The notes below the pieces were generated by a model that worked only from the letters and a program-made list of their open reading frames with translations, was not told the DNA's origin and searched no databases. Shown one piece after another: positions 22,220 through 33,755 of a DNA stretch of 64,000 bases (position 1 is the first letter of the stretch; every line of letters starts with the position of its first letter). The DNA is from Bipolaris cookei. Lineage: Eukaryota; Ascomycota; Dothideomycetes; Pleosporales; Pleosporaceae. A program made the translations under genes and the position numbers. The stretch covers positions 186,001-250,000 of the forward strand of contig NRSV01000001.1 in NCBI GenBank assembly GCA_002286855.1, in the 5' to 3' direction.

Positions 22220-22441
22220 ATGCACTACATACCCCTCATAACAGCCTTCCTCACGCTACTCCTCCTCGATGTAGCCTCAGCCGAAGTAAGAATCCACCGC
22301 ACCCGCTGCAAGAAGCGTCTAGCACAATATGGCGTACGTCTATAAAATCGCCATATCAACCCCCTTACTAACCCCATGTGCCAGGGTTCAACCTGCTCGA
22401 CTAACGATCAAAAAGCGTGTGCACTCTTGTGTCCAGTATAG
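22220..22441 (+). CDS. candidate small cysteine-rich secreted peptide
   Basis: Two exons, 22220..22333 and 22385..22441, 56 aa. The 51-nt intron has donor GTACGT, branch TTACTAACC and acceptor GCCAG, in phase 0. The product starts with a strong signal peptide: MHYIPLITAF, then a leucine run, then DVASA as a plausible cleavage site at about residue 21. The mature part is about 35 residues, basic, with four Cys in the second half. Too short for ORF callers and not recognised as a known family. Size, signal and Cys content fit fungal small secreted proteins, some of which are effectors, but no function can be assigned. A GTAAG follows the stop directly, so a 3' UTR intron or longer isoform is possible. 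Confidence 0.5.
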
Positions 22442-23543
22442 GTAAGATGAGGGTGGTATGATTTGTCTGTTAATGGGAGAAACTGAAATGACGGCAGTGT
22501 CCTGGTTCAAAATATTTTGCTGCATTTGCGGCTGGAGCGATATCGTGTCATTGTTGGTGTGGGACTTTGTACTAATGTGGTGTGTATTGGAGAGAAAGAC
22601 GTAGGAGAAAGAACGACAAAAAAATTTGAATTTGAGATACATTTATAAGAATACCGTAAGGTTTGAAATGAAGGGAGAAATTTGTATACTTATACTCCCC
22701 ACTACGTACCTACAGCGGTTCTGAACTACCGTGGCGTGTGTCGCTACCGCAAGTTCTGTCCCAAATACATCGACAAATCCGTTTCTCTGTGCAAGCATTA
22801 ACAACCGTAATGACGAATAAACTCTTTGTATATATCCTTTGCCACACCAAACATCTCTCAACTACACCCTACATCCCCAGATCCTCCATCCTCTTCGTCC
22901 CTCACCCGCAAAACCTCCCCTCCCCCTCCCCCTCCTTAGTAAAACACCCTGCAATCCACACCCCCCCAAATCTACCCAAAACAGCAACCACCCCTTTCCA
23001 CCCACGCCATCCCACCCATCTCGCTCGCAAAAAAGCAAAAAAATAGCACTGTAATCAACACACTGCCCTATCAGGCAAGTCCCTCTGCACCTCTATCTAA
23101 TCTACAGGGGGGTGCGCGTATACCTAAAACGTCAGCGCGCACCCAACTAAGGAAAAAAGAAAATATGATTCAAGTGCTGTAATCCACGGCTCCTATTGCA
23201 ACGTTGCAAAATTGCCTAATGCGGAGGGTTACATGGTTTGTTCGGGAACATCGTGCGATATAAGGGGGTCTGTGCGCGGTAGGGCGAGTGGAGGGTGCAG
23301 GAATCGATGAATATGGGGGTAAAAGGGAGGGATACCGGATTGGGAAGGAGGGAGGCAGGAAATGTTGAGATTGGAGGGAAAAGTAAAGTAAATGGGTGGA
23401 TCGAAGGGAGGTTGAAGAGGTTAAGTGCTATGTAGCTATATAGTGAGAAGAAGAGAAAAGAGTGGGCGTCAAAGTTGTCTCTGGCCCAGGGTATAACAGT
23501 AGGAAAAAAGAAAACTTTCTAGAAGAATTGAACAGTACCAGCA
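22442..23543. other. intergenic, 1.1 kb
   Basis: Flank of the small-peptide candidate and 3' flank of the pseudo-aspartic peptidase gene. Contains a C-rich run at about 22895-23010. No gene recognised. Confidence 0.5.
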
Positions 23544-25078
23544 TCAAAACGTAGTCCCCGGCTTGTTCTTCCGCCAAAACATCGCCTTCGCCGCATTCAC
23601 GCTCTTCGGCGGGGGATCAAACTTCGGTGCCGCATCTTCAATCTCCATTTGCTCGAGTTTTCGCTGCGAGTTCCGCTGCAACTCCCTTTTCAACTTGCGC
23701 TCGTCCTTCTTGCGCATCCAAGTAACCCAGAGACAGTAGCTCGCGGCAAGGATACCGAGTCCGCCGACTACGCCGCCAATGACTGCGCCGATGAGACCTT
23801 GTCGCTGCCATTCGGATTGCTTGGGGCGCTGGTAGGCGACGGGGACGGATTTGGGGCAAAAGGTTACGGGAATGACCATGTTGTTTTTCTGGATGGCTTC
23901 GGCGAGGTAGAAGTGGTTGGATTCATAGTCGGCCATGAGGTAGACTTGGCCGAGGAAGGCGGTGCCGAGGTAGAATGGGGTGTTGACGTCTTCGTCGCGG
24001 TCTTGGATTGGAGTTATGTTTGATGCGTTCATGAGGACTTCTGGGGGTAGTGTGACGGTGAAGCCGTCTTCGAGGACAATCGTAAGTGTGCCACTGAAGC
24101 TGTCTTTGAGCTTCAGCGAGTTGTCGTCCCATCTATTGTCTTTTTCGGCTCCGAGGTGCTTGATGAAGTTTTGCGTGATCTGGTAGGGTAGAGAGAATGG
24201 AAACTGCTCCGTTGTAATCTGGGCTTCAAAGTCCTCGGGGCGCGACTTCATGTCGGTGAAAACTGCATTGTCAAAAAGCGATGTGTTTGAGTTGTCAGCC
24301 GTCCCAGTGATGATGACATCCTTGACACGAACACTCATTGGGTTGGCGTTGGCCACGTTCATTGCGTACTTGTGTGGCTCGCCCGTGAAGCGCCCGGAAT
24401 CATATCCTCCAAAAACGTTGCTGCCATTGACTACACCTCCAGCTCGATCAAATCCGTGACCAATGTAGAGAGAGTATGTTGATCCAGCAATCATATCTTG
24501 CAACACGAGATCCCGCAACAACGTTGACGAAGCGCCGATGCCAACTCTCCCTGGAGTTATTGATCCTGACTCTGCAACCTCGACGGTCGAGTTTGGTACA
24601 AGTGTTTGTGTTGCGCCGTCCGTTTCAAAGTAGTGTGTGTATAGTCGAAGGGTCTCTTTACCAAAGAATCCCGAGAGTCTGTCCTGGGACTTGTCTAATG
24701 TCTGAAAGTTTTCCTGTTCCTCAAACCTACATCATATGTTAATTGGTGTAGTGGCCACAAAGAGGAATCAACATACGTTGTCGAATCTCGAAAGTTGAAG
24801 AAGCCGCCTGTACTTCTATCGCAGTTTTTGAGTGTCGTATTGTCTTTGCAGTAGCCGCTCGATGCAAACGAGGTATGGTTCTGCTGTAATGATGGCCAAA
24901 GACTTTGGTTCTGTGCAGGTGTTCCGAGCCCGATGAACGATCCATACTGGAAGACTGGAGAGTCGTGAACGGCCCGCTTGTGTATATCGACATATATCGG
25001 ATTCTTAGTGCAGTTTGATGCAACTGTTGACTGAATCAACAGCACAGTTGCAGAGAGGTAGAGAAGAAAGGCCGTCAT
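23544..25078 (-). CDS. membrane-anchored peptidase-A1-like protein lacking catalytic Asp
   Basis: Two exons (minus): 25078..24777 and 24726..23544, with a 50-nt intron; 494 aa. Signal peptide MTAFLLYLSATVLLIQSTVA, then a bilobal pepsin-like region with the fold's YGSFIGLGTPAQNQSLWPS strand. The first catalytic DTG is replaced by a WPSL sequence and no second DTG/DSG is present, so proteolysis is not expected. Several N-glycosylation sequons occur. A transmembrane helix near residues 410-435 (GAVIGGVVGGLGILAASYCLW) is followed by a Lys/Arg-rich cytosolic tail. Fungi carry families of such pseudo-peptidases at the cell surface; the role is unknown. Start chosen at the ATG that begins the signal peptide. 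Confidence 0.8.
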
Positions 25079-26618
25079 GACGAGTAGTGAGAGATGCTCA
25101 AATCCAGTGAGCTGCAAGTCAAGGAAGAACAAAGTACGATGCGCTTATAGCACCGACCCACGACAAGAATCACCGAACGTTTCAAGTTAGAGTCTTGAAT
25201 GTACTGCAGGCGATACAGCGTCTTTGTACTCCATGCCCCAATCAATCTGTACCTCGACGCACTAAGACAGGCCTGTAGGCATTTGACCAGTTGGATGCGG
25301 GGTCAGCTATTCTTACATGCAGCAATATCCACCATCCGGCTCTGATTGCGCATAGCTGCATTCTTACGTTGTTCCTGGAACCGCACGGATCTCAACCGCT
25401 ACTGTGAGCGCCTGCTGATGCTGTTGTGGACATACTATGACCTTGGGAGGAGTGGTGTCAGCGCTTCGGACAGGGAGATAGCATTAGGAACAATGATGGT
25501 CCTTTCCGATGCCCAGGGATTGTAATACATAGACGCCGATGATTGGACCTATCTTGTAGACTTCATACACTAAAGATAGCGGGCGTTTACAAGATGTAGT
25601 CGATTGGACACGACGTTCTCGCCAGCAACGCAAGCGCCCGAGCGCACAGGCCTCAGTGCAGGTGTGGACCGATGGCTATCTATTCTTAACCTCGCGCCTA
25701 CATGGGTCTTGAATACCAGAACTGCAAGGTTTGCGTATGCGCCGAGCAAATCCGTAGGTAAAAGGCACTCGACCTACTACATTCCGGAGATGATCATCTC
25801 CCTCTGTCATTCCTGATCCGTGCACCCCTGTACGGCACTGCTTCCTTGCTTGCCAGGCTGGTCGCTCTCAGTTGCCATTGTATGTCTATACATGTTGACT
25901 GCCTTCATACCCGGATGACTGTCATCACATAGTGTACGCGTGGTTTCATTTGTCAGACCTTGGCTGATTGATGACTATCTCCCTAAATCTGACTATTACA
26001 CTTTTCGTGCTACGAGCACTTCACAAGTGATGCCTAAGCGCTTACGCGGTTTGCGCAAGTGAGGGCGAACGCGTCATGACTTCTTATCTAGCCTTATGTG
26101 CAGAGCAACTTGGTGTCATTCTTTCTTTACTTGTGTAGTATAAACTATCTGTATACCTTGGTATAATATGTGGAAATCTTGTTTGGATAATCTACTGAAG
26201 ATAGGAAGTGTACATTGGCCTAACTATGAACTCCGATAAATCGCGTTTTGATGACGTGAGCATAATAGCCACCATACCCGATATAACGCCTGACATGGTT
26301 TGCTTGACAAATACGTGCATATTTCCAAACTTTCCCGACACGAAATTCTTGTCGAAACATGCGCCGTATTTCTACTTTCGAATCCCCAATCTAACCACAA
26401 TACATCTGGAGGCTATGTCATGGTTTGATGCATAGCAATACGAGCGACAAGATATAGAAGCGTCCAACACCATACTCCGTTTTCCACTGTACTCAAATGA
26501 TGACTAAAGACAGCCCAAATGTAGCCGATAACACTGTGCGCCAGACATGCTCGATAACTTGCTAAAGATAATGCAGACTAAAAGATTGACTGAAATGGGT
26601 GAAGAAGACCAGACGTGC
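25079..26618. other. intergenic, 1.5 kb
   Basis: Promoter of the pseudo-peptidase gene and 3' flank of the CAF-1 gene. Scattered short ORFs without signal, intron or domain support. No gene called. Confidence 0.5.
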
Positions 26619-28564
26619 TCATGAATTGATGAGTACCCATCGCTTTTCTTTCTCGGTGGGGCCTACCCTTGCAGCAACAACACTCAGAGTATTGGAGATG
26701 GCGTCTTTTGGCAGCTTCGGAAAGGCTTTCTTCAAAGACTCAATCATACCAAGCTTGGTGAGATCTTTGCCTTCAATCTCTGCCTTGAAGGCGGAAAGTT
26801 GCTCGGCAGGTACCATTCGTTTGGCCTTGACTGGTTTACCCGACGTACTTGACGGAGTGTTCTGAGAGCCATTTAGGGTGTTGAACAAGCCGTTTATAGT
26901 GCGCTGGATGAGCGGTACTCTGGGTGGATTCATGGCACCATTACTGGCTGTTTCTTTGTTTGCAGTGGTGGGGGCGGGGGTTGCAGTTGCCGGATCTGGC
27001 GCCCAGTATGCGGTAGAGAAGGGATCAATCGACCGCATTTGTGGATCCAGTAAGAACTCCATCTTAAATTCCTTGAAATCTGTACAAATGGCGTCGGATC
27101 CGTCGTTCAGCCGAGATACGCTCTCTGCATCCTCCCAGCATAAGCCCGTGCTAACGGGTACCAGGTCGCCGCTAATGAGTCCGCGTTTGAGTTGCGGATC
27201 CTCTTCATCATCAAGGAAGCCATCCATATCGTCATCTGCCTCATCTTCATTGTCGTCTTCACCGTCAGAGTCCAAATCTTCGCCTTCCTCGGGCTCATCC
27301 CATTCAGCTTCAGAGTCGTAATCATAATCGGTATCCTTTCGGACTCTTGCTATAGGATTGCGTGCGAGACGAGAAGCCTCGGTGTGTGTGTATGGCCTAG
27401 TATATGTTCCATAATAGGGCGGGCGTACGTCTGTGCAGAAATGGACATACTTCATTGGTATCTCTTTCAGCATCTCCAATGGATGCCGTGATGCTGCACT
27501 CTTCGTAGAAACAATATCGATAGGGTGGTCAGATGAGTTGTTGACGCAATCTACAATTTCCGCAATCGTAGTTGTCCTATGACCCCGAACATTTCGCTTT
27601 GGGAAGAGTGAGACCAAGGTCTCCCGCGCGTTTGGTTCCAAATACGGATCTTTTTGTGCAATGATATTCTCTAGTCGGTTTCGAGCGGCTTCTAATCGTT
27701 CTGGACTGTTCAGAAGGGCATTCGTTGGCGCAAGAATCGTGTGTGTAGGTACGTTAAACGGCAAGAAGTAGCGTTCATATTCTGATTTCGCATCCTTGAC
27801 GATAGTCTTCTGTGGGGAGGGCGGAATCGAGTTTGTACTTGCTCCAGATCTGTCTGGTAATGATACGGAGGTTGTGGGATTATGGGATGAAGCTACCGCA
27901 GCCTGTCCCTGGCCTGTCGCTGCTTTTGGCTTCATAAAGAAAGCGTTCAGCTTCATTTGTGACTATTGTTGAGTTAATATTGCTCAATTCAGTAAATGTG
28001 GCATCATAAAATCACTCGGCACTGCAGCCAGAGAGAGGTGCTGCGGAACATGGCAACGACAGCCATCTCTGTTCTCATTGAAGGTAGACTCACCCGTGCC
28101 TTCTTTGCCTTTTCCTCCTCAAGGCGTTGCTGTTCCTCTTCCTTTATGCGCTTCTTTTCATCACGCTCCTCATGCTTTTTCCGTTTCTCCTCTGCCTTGA
28201 GTTTCTCTTCAACCTCCTTTTGTGCCTTCTTCTCTTCTCGTGCCTTCATCTTGGCTTCCTTTTCAAGACGCTGTGCCTCTTTCTCTTGAGTAGTCAGCTT
28301 CCTCTTCTTGGCTGTTTGCTGTGTGCTGCTCGATGTGGCGACATCTGGGTTGGAAAGACCATGACCGTTGGCAGACTTGCTGTTGGGTCGGGTCGAACTT
28401 GGTGCGCTAATATTTAGAGGTGATGGCGTTTGAACTGAGAGTACTGAAAGGGGTGTTGAGGCTTGCGAATTGGTTGTGGACTTGGCTGGTGTGATGGGAG
28501 GTTCGACTTCATCTTCGAGCGGACGCTTCTGAGGAACCGGTGCAACGGGGGCGGGGTCCTCCAT
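26619..28564 (-). CDS. RLF2: chromatin assembly factor 1 large subunit (p150/Cac1)
   Basis: Deposits H3-H4 on newly replicated DNA together with PCNA. Two exons (minus): 28564..28094 and 27962..26619; 131-nt intron, phase 0, 604 aa. About residues 90-157 form the highly charged KER helix (Lys/Glu/Arg repeats). Right after the exon junction comes QMKLNAFF, a perfect PCNA-interacting PIP box (QxxLxxFF). Next are the conserved central block (YERYFLPFNVPTHT), a histone-binding acidic ED region (DSDGEDDNEDEADDDMDG), and a C-terminal winged-helix-like region (LTKLGMIESLKKAFPKLPK). The split between KER and PIP box by the intron is neat but not unusual. Confidence 0.9.
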
Positions 28565-29152
28565 GTTTGATTACGAGTGCTGCGATTTTGAGTTTTGAAT
28601 TCTTTGTGAATTGTATTCCTCTGGACGAACTGTGACCCAAAATGGATTAGGTGGGTTGCGTTGTGGTTGAGAGCGGGATGGCGATTGCGGGCGTTGAGGT
28701 GACGCGAAGGTGGAGGGCGCGACGCGACACGCGTGGAAGGTGCGGCTAAGGCTCGGGGTGCTGATTAGTCGATTGCCGCACTCTTCAGGGCGAATAGTGC
28801 CTAGATTCCTATTTGGGAATAGTCAATATGCGTGAGACTCTAACGCCAACATCTCACTTTCTCGGAACCCTTTGGAAAGGTTTAAAATTGAGCTCGTGGC
28901 ACAGGGCAAGCATAGAGATTTATATTGGCGCATTGAAAAGACTGGAGTGGCTCTCATCTTCTGTAAACGCGGTTGCAGGCGTCGTGCCTTCTTGTCGCAT
29001 GGTAGCACACCGTCGCTCTTTCCGTCTGAGCACTCACCCTAAGACTCAGATTAATTTTAATCATACCGCATTTCATTTTCTCTTCACTAGTCTTCTAGAA
29101 ACTGGTATTTATCTCTATTCTAACCTCACGTGTCTTGTCGGTGGCCCTAGCT
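28565..29152. promoter_or_regulatory. divergent 5' region of CAF-1 large subunit and SPO11
   Basis: 588 bp between the two divergent start codons. One gene acts in S phase, the other in meiosis. No specific element identified. Confidence 0.4.
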
Positions 29153-30942
29153 ATGGACGAAGACGGCTTTGAGGGCCTGCTCTTTAAAGACCTGGACACG
29201 ACAATGTGTCAAAGCGACGTCTTGCTCGATGACTCTGACGACGATATTCTCTTCTCTAATCAGGATGCACTGCCCTACGATTGGGAGTCGGCAGATACCA
29301 TCGGCTCACCTATTGTTGCTGGTGTACTATCTGGGGGGGACATACCCATGAACAGCGTAACCAATACTTACGAACAGCGTGGCCGCCATATCGCTGAGGC
29401 CACTCAGAACCCTGTTCGCGACAGGTCTTTGCGTCATATGAGTCCTGGGGAATTGCAGCTTACTCACTTATAGGTACTGGGTGATCGCTCGCATTGAAGC
29501 TATGCTAGAGAGAATCATTGACGGTCTTTTGGGACAACATGAGTCGCTTACCATAACCCTGAAGTCTCGTGCAAATTTTTCTCGTAGAAATGCTCCTAAA
29601 ACTGAAGGGGATGGATCGATTCCCAAGCTCAAAGAGCGCGATATCAACTTCCCAGGCGCCAATGCTCAAGAAGCTTGGAAATTTAGTCAGTGTCCTTTCA
29701 TTTGTCAAAGTGAGAACTGACATTCTCAGCTGTGCTGTTACGAATTCTGGAGCTCATTCATGGTGGTCTTCTTGAAAATACCATGATGACCAAGCGGTGC
29801 TCTATGTCGTTCCATTCACGGACGTAATCTAACAAGAAATAGGGACATCTACTATCGACATCCAGATCTATTCGTCAAGCAGTCCGTTGTAGATCGATAC
29901 GTAGATGATCTTGCATGCACTTTTGGCATTACTAGATCACAACTGAATGTGGTGCGCAATGTCCGGAGGCGGCAGTTTGATATGACTAACTCTTGTACGC
30001 CAGACTGCTGCTGCGAAAGGCTTAGTGGCTGGAAACTTGAAATTGAAACAAGCCAACAACCTGTATCATGGCATGAGTAGTAGTGAGGTGGGGTCGAGCA
30101 TGTCAGTTGCGTCACAGAAGTCTAATCCCATACCAGGGCCTGCTTATTCCCGTCGTTCGTAACAATGATAGTTGGGATTTGACAGAGATCCAATGGGTCC
30201 TTATAATCGAAAAGGAGGTACGATCGGTTCTCTTAAATACTCTGAGCTGAGTTGTTTATGGAACGCAGGCGACATTTCGGTCATTGATTGGATCGGCGCA
30301 ATGGAGTACGTTGGGCTTGCACTGTGTCGCCGTAACTGTAAGTCAAAAGCACACGTTATCAACAAGTGTCAATAATTAGAATAGGCCAAAGGATATCCCG
30401 ATGTCGCTTCCAGACAGTTCCTGCGCCAACTCGGAGACAACGCGCCCCGCATTCCCATGTTCGTTTTGGTAGATCTTGATCCTGATGGTATCGCCATTCT
30501 GTCCACGTACAAGTATGGTTCGTACCGCCTTATGCACGAAGACGTTGCACTCACTAAAACACCCGCACTGAGTCTGCCTAACTTACGGTGGCTGGGCGTA
30601 AAGAGTGGCGACATAAGTCTAAGTTTGGTAGGCGAGGATGGGACAGAGAGGAAGATGATACATCAATTACAAGGCCTGATGAGGCTCACAGTGCGCGACC
30701 GCATAAAAGCAACACGAATGCTGGAGTGGGATCTGTGCGGAGAAGATGGACTCGAGCAAAGCTGTAGACGGGAGCTACAGTGGATGCTCATGCTAAATGT
30801 CAAGGCCGAGATGCAAGTACTCGACGAGCTACCTGGCGGATTGGTATCATGGCTGAGCAACCAGCTTGTGGATGCAAAGAATCTACCAGTAACTGCTAAA
30901 AAAATCAGCAGTGACTGTTCAGAAGATGGTATGCTCTTCTAA
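29153..30942 (+). CDS. SPO11: meiotic recombination protein SPO11 (topoisomerase VI A-like)
   Basis: Makes the meiotic double-strand breaks. Supported exons: 29474 (or 29459)..29685, 29730..29796, 29843..29951, 30004..30087, 30137..30217, 30269..30337, 30385..30942; all phases agree. The catalytic Tyr is in KRDIYYRHPDLF, in the winged-helix (5Y-CAP) part. The Toprim domain has the Glu in VLIIEKEATF and the metal-binding DLDPDG of VLVDLDPDGIAILSTYKYGS. The first exon probably starts at ATG 29153 (acidic MDEDGFEGLLF), whose frame ends at a TAG at 29471-29473. A phase-2 donor joining it to the next exon is needed, but only weak ones (such as GTCGGC, GTCTTT) are present, so that junction is unresolved. 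The small exons are typical for fungal SPO11. Confidence 0.88.
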
Positions 30943-31211
30943 GGGCATTGCAAGGGCTTATACTTCGGTCGTTGATCGTACATAGACATGTAGAGGCTAC
31001 ATGTGTTACCTGATTCCTTGCAGAGGACATGTGCAATACTTCACTCGCTGGAAGCATCATTGATATATTCAGCACAAGATATCGAAATTATAAAAGCACC
31101 AATCAGTCCCTGCATCACTCTGGTCTCGTCTGCGAACCTACTGCAAGTAGTGCTGATGGAGTAAGCGTTTGTTGTGAGGAGCGACTGTCCAATAGGATGT
31201 GAGCCGTGCCG
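30943..31211. other. intergenic, 270 bp
   Basis: Spacer between SPO11 and the next plus-strand gene. Nothing recognised. Confidence 0.5.
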
Positions 31212-32837
31212 ATGGTGGGACGAATACCCTGCCAAGACTGGCGGTCCATGTCGGCCAACGCATCATCCTTTTCAATCACTGCAGGCCACGTTCAACAACT
31301 CAGACGGCACGCAAAGCGGGCCTACAATGCATTGACCTGCAGTTTAGAAACAAAGCCCACCATGTCCGGATCCGCCACCCTTCCAAACGACCCCCGCATT
31401 TCCTTCCAGGCGCCATCGCTGTCGCAAGGCCCCGCCAGCCACTCCAGCTGCGAGCAACATGGCTCAGCTACCACCGAGTTGAATGCAACCCCGCAGCCAT
31501 TGACGTCTACAACAACCACTAAGCAGTCGGTGCCTCTGGGTGTCTTCTCGACCCTCTTGGGGAACAACTCCACGTCCACACTCAGTGCCCAACCCATCTT
31601 GTCTAACGAGGCGGTCCCGGCCATCCTCATCCACGCCCAACCCCCGGACACACAAGAAGACCCTTCTGACCTCACCGCGAGCGTATCATCAGTGCCCAGT
31701 GCAACTACCACGTTGACCAACACGCTGCCACCGACTCAGTCTGCCGCCCTTCGCGCCCTCAATGCCCCCGCCTTCCACTCGTCTCCTTCCAAGAGCAAGT
31801 CTGCAAAGTCGACATCTAGTCGAACAACTATCACTAGTCAGCCTGTCGTGGTACGCACCTACTCAGGTTCACGGCATACTTCTCGCGCTGGGTCAGGGTT
31901 CAACACCCCGCGCTCTTTTGCAATGATTGGCAATAACCACACTTCGGCCCTGTCAGCCGGTCTGGCAGGTAGAAGCGAGCAGTTACCCTCTGCTGATGAC
32001 TTTTCCTTCTCAGCAATCCTACGTGCCGTCGACCCTGAGATCAGAGATGCGATTGATGCTATTGCTGAGATCTGTGCCAGGAGCAGGATGAGTCTGGCAG
32101 ATGAGTACGACTCACATCTTCCCCCACAGGGCGAGATCACCGGGACGGGACCAGGCTGGGCTGCTAGTACCGGAGCACTTGTAGGACGTGGTCGGTTAAA
32201 CCGAATCAGCCAAGGCTGGACTGCTGCAGACAACACACTGATGGCTGTGCCTGAAGCCAGTAGCTCTAGCGAAAGATTGGCACAAGAGGGCAAGGCGGAG
32301 AGCAACAAGAAACGAAGCCAGTCAGCATACGGCAGCTTGAAGAGTGTCATCAGTGGTGGCAGTGGTAAGAGAAAAGCCATTGATGGTGATACCTTCCGCG
32401 AGCAAGAGGCCAGCAGCTCGAAGCAAAACGAAGTGCAGAACCGGGGACCTCCTTGGGCAGTTCACACTTCAACCTCGTCTTCCAATCCAGCCATCACTCT
32501 TGCTGCGCCTACCGCCTCGAAACATCTCTCCCTCGACACATCTACTATGCAGGGCAAGATCGGTTTCCTCATACATACATCAGATATTCGGGCTCAAAAC
32601 GAGACTCTGCAAAGATCATCTTCACGCCTATGCAGACAAACAACAAATAGCCTACCGTCTCCACGAGCCCATGCAGGTACATTGGGCTCCCTGAAAGCAT
32701 GGCTGCCATGGCCCCGCCCCTCAGATCTCAACCATGATGCTCAGCAAGAACTGGCAAGAGCCGAGGATCGACTTCGAAGAATGTTAATGTCGCCACAGAA
32801 TCTTGGCAAAGGTAAAACCACTGTCAGCGTTGTTTGA
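31212..32837 (+). CDS. uncharacterised Ser/Thr-rich protein
   Basis: Single-exon frame, 541 aa from the ATG at 31212. In-frame ATGs at 31248 and 31362 could be the true start. Mostly disordered and rich in Ser, Thr, Pro and Ala, with blocks such as SSPSKSKSAKSTSS. One region, about 262-307, looks folded and constrained: FSAILRAVDPEIRDAIDAIA, then an ICARSRMSLADEYDSHLPP segment. Codon use resembles the neighbours and there is no strong ORF on the other strand. Family not recognised and no function proposed. Confidence 0.6.
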   Translation: MVGRIPCQDWRSMSANASSFSITAGHVQQLRRHAKRAYNALTCSLETKPTMSGSATLPNDPRISFQAPSLSQGPASHSSCEQHGSATTELNATPQPLTSTTTTKQSVPLGVFSTLLGNNSTSTLSAQPILSNEAVPAILIHAQPPDTQEDPSDLTASVSSVPSATTTLTNTLPPTQSAALRALNAPAFHSSPSKSKSAKSTSSRTTITSQPVVVRTYSGSRHTSRAGSGFNTPRSFAMIGNNHTSALSAGLAGRSEQLPSADDFSFSAILRAVDPEIRDAIDAIAEICARSRMSLADEYDSHLPPQGEITGTGPGWAASTGALVGRGRLNRISQGWTAADNTLMAVPEASSSSERLAQEGKAESNKKRSQSAYGSLKSVISGGSGKRKAIDGDTFREQEASSSKQNEVQNRGPPWAVHTSTSSSNPAITLAAPTASKHLSLDTSTMQGKIGFLIHTSDIRAQNETLQRSSSRLCRQTTNSLPSPRAHAGTLGSLKAWLPWPRPSDLNHDAQQELARAEDRLRRMLMSPQNLGKGKTTVSVV

Positions 32838-33755
32838 TATGCCAAGCGTCTGGGTGGACTGTTATCTAATCAAACACGCTTTTTTGTTTAAACAACCAGT
32901 AAAGATACCCAGAACATGAAATAGCAGATGAGAGATACAAGAAGAGGTGAACCAAGTTGTACATACTGTGGACTCTTTTTGAATACATAGGAAGGGAGGT
33001 ACCTGTTATACGAGCGAAACAAGTAAAAAGAGGAGAGAGAGAGAAGACAGGAACTAAAGCTAACTCCCTGGAGGAGTACAAACTTATGACTTACGCCCCC
33101 TTTTAACGAATATCACGACTGATGAATCCATATCGAGCGAGGTTTGGAACTCCCATGACTTTTCTTCTTTCAGATATTGGCATAGCAATGTTTTACAAGT
33201 AAGGAATACAAAGAATGTCTATTGTTCTTTTTAATCGAGTTGCTTTGATCATGTGCTTGTTGTCGCGAGTGGGAATGTGAGTAACGATTGAAGTTCTGAT
33301 GTGCAGAAGAAGAAAAAAGGAAACCCGCAAGTCGATATCGATTCACGAGTATGCTATTGTTTCACTTGGTAACACTACTCAAAAGTTGCACCTAGAAGAT
33401 TGTAGATCAAATGCATTCTCCCAAGAATAACGCTACATACAGGAACCCCCCCGTATAACCAAATCCGAAAACCAGAACAAACAATGCATCCAATCATACA
33501 ATTCCTAGCCCCCTTCCAAAAGAATACAGAAGAACACAGTCAGATGAAAAAGGTAAATAACCATTTGCCATTCTGACGCCAAAATAATGCAACAAAGTTC
33601 GTCTTCTCCCCTCCCCAAACACCAAGCAGAGCAGAAGAGTCGCCTAAGCCATTCCCCATCCCATTCATCGTCATGACCACTCCGCCTCCGCATTGAATTC
33701 TACACACACGCACAACGCCACAAGACAACAGCAACAGCTTCTCTCACCATACAAT
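32838..33755. other. intergenic, convergent 3' ends
   Basis: 918 bp between the stop codons of the unknown protein and the GID7-like gene. AT-rich, no coding support seen. Confidence 0.6.

Noticed and set aside
26208..26435. 75-codon ORF in the spacer before the CAF-1 gene
   Set aside because: No start context, domain, signal or intron support.
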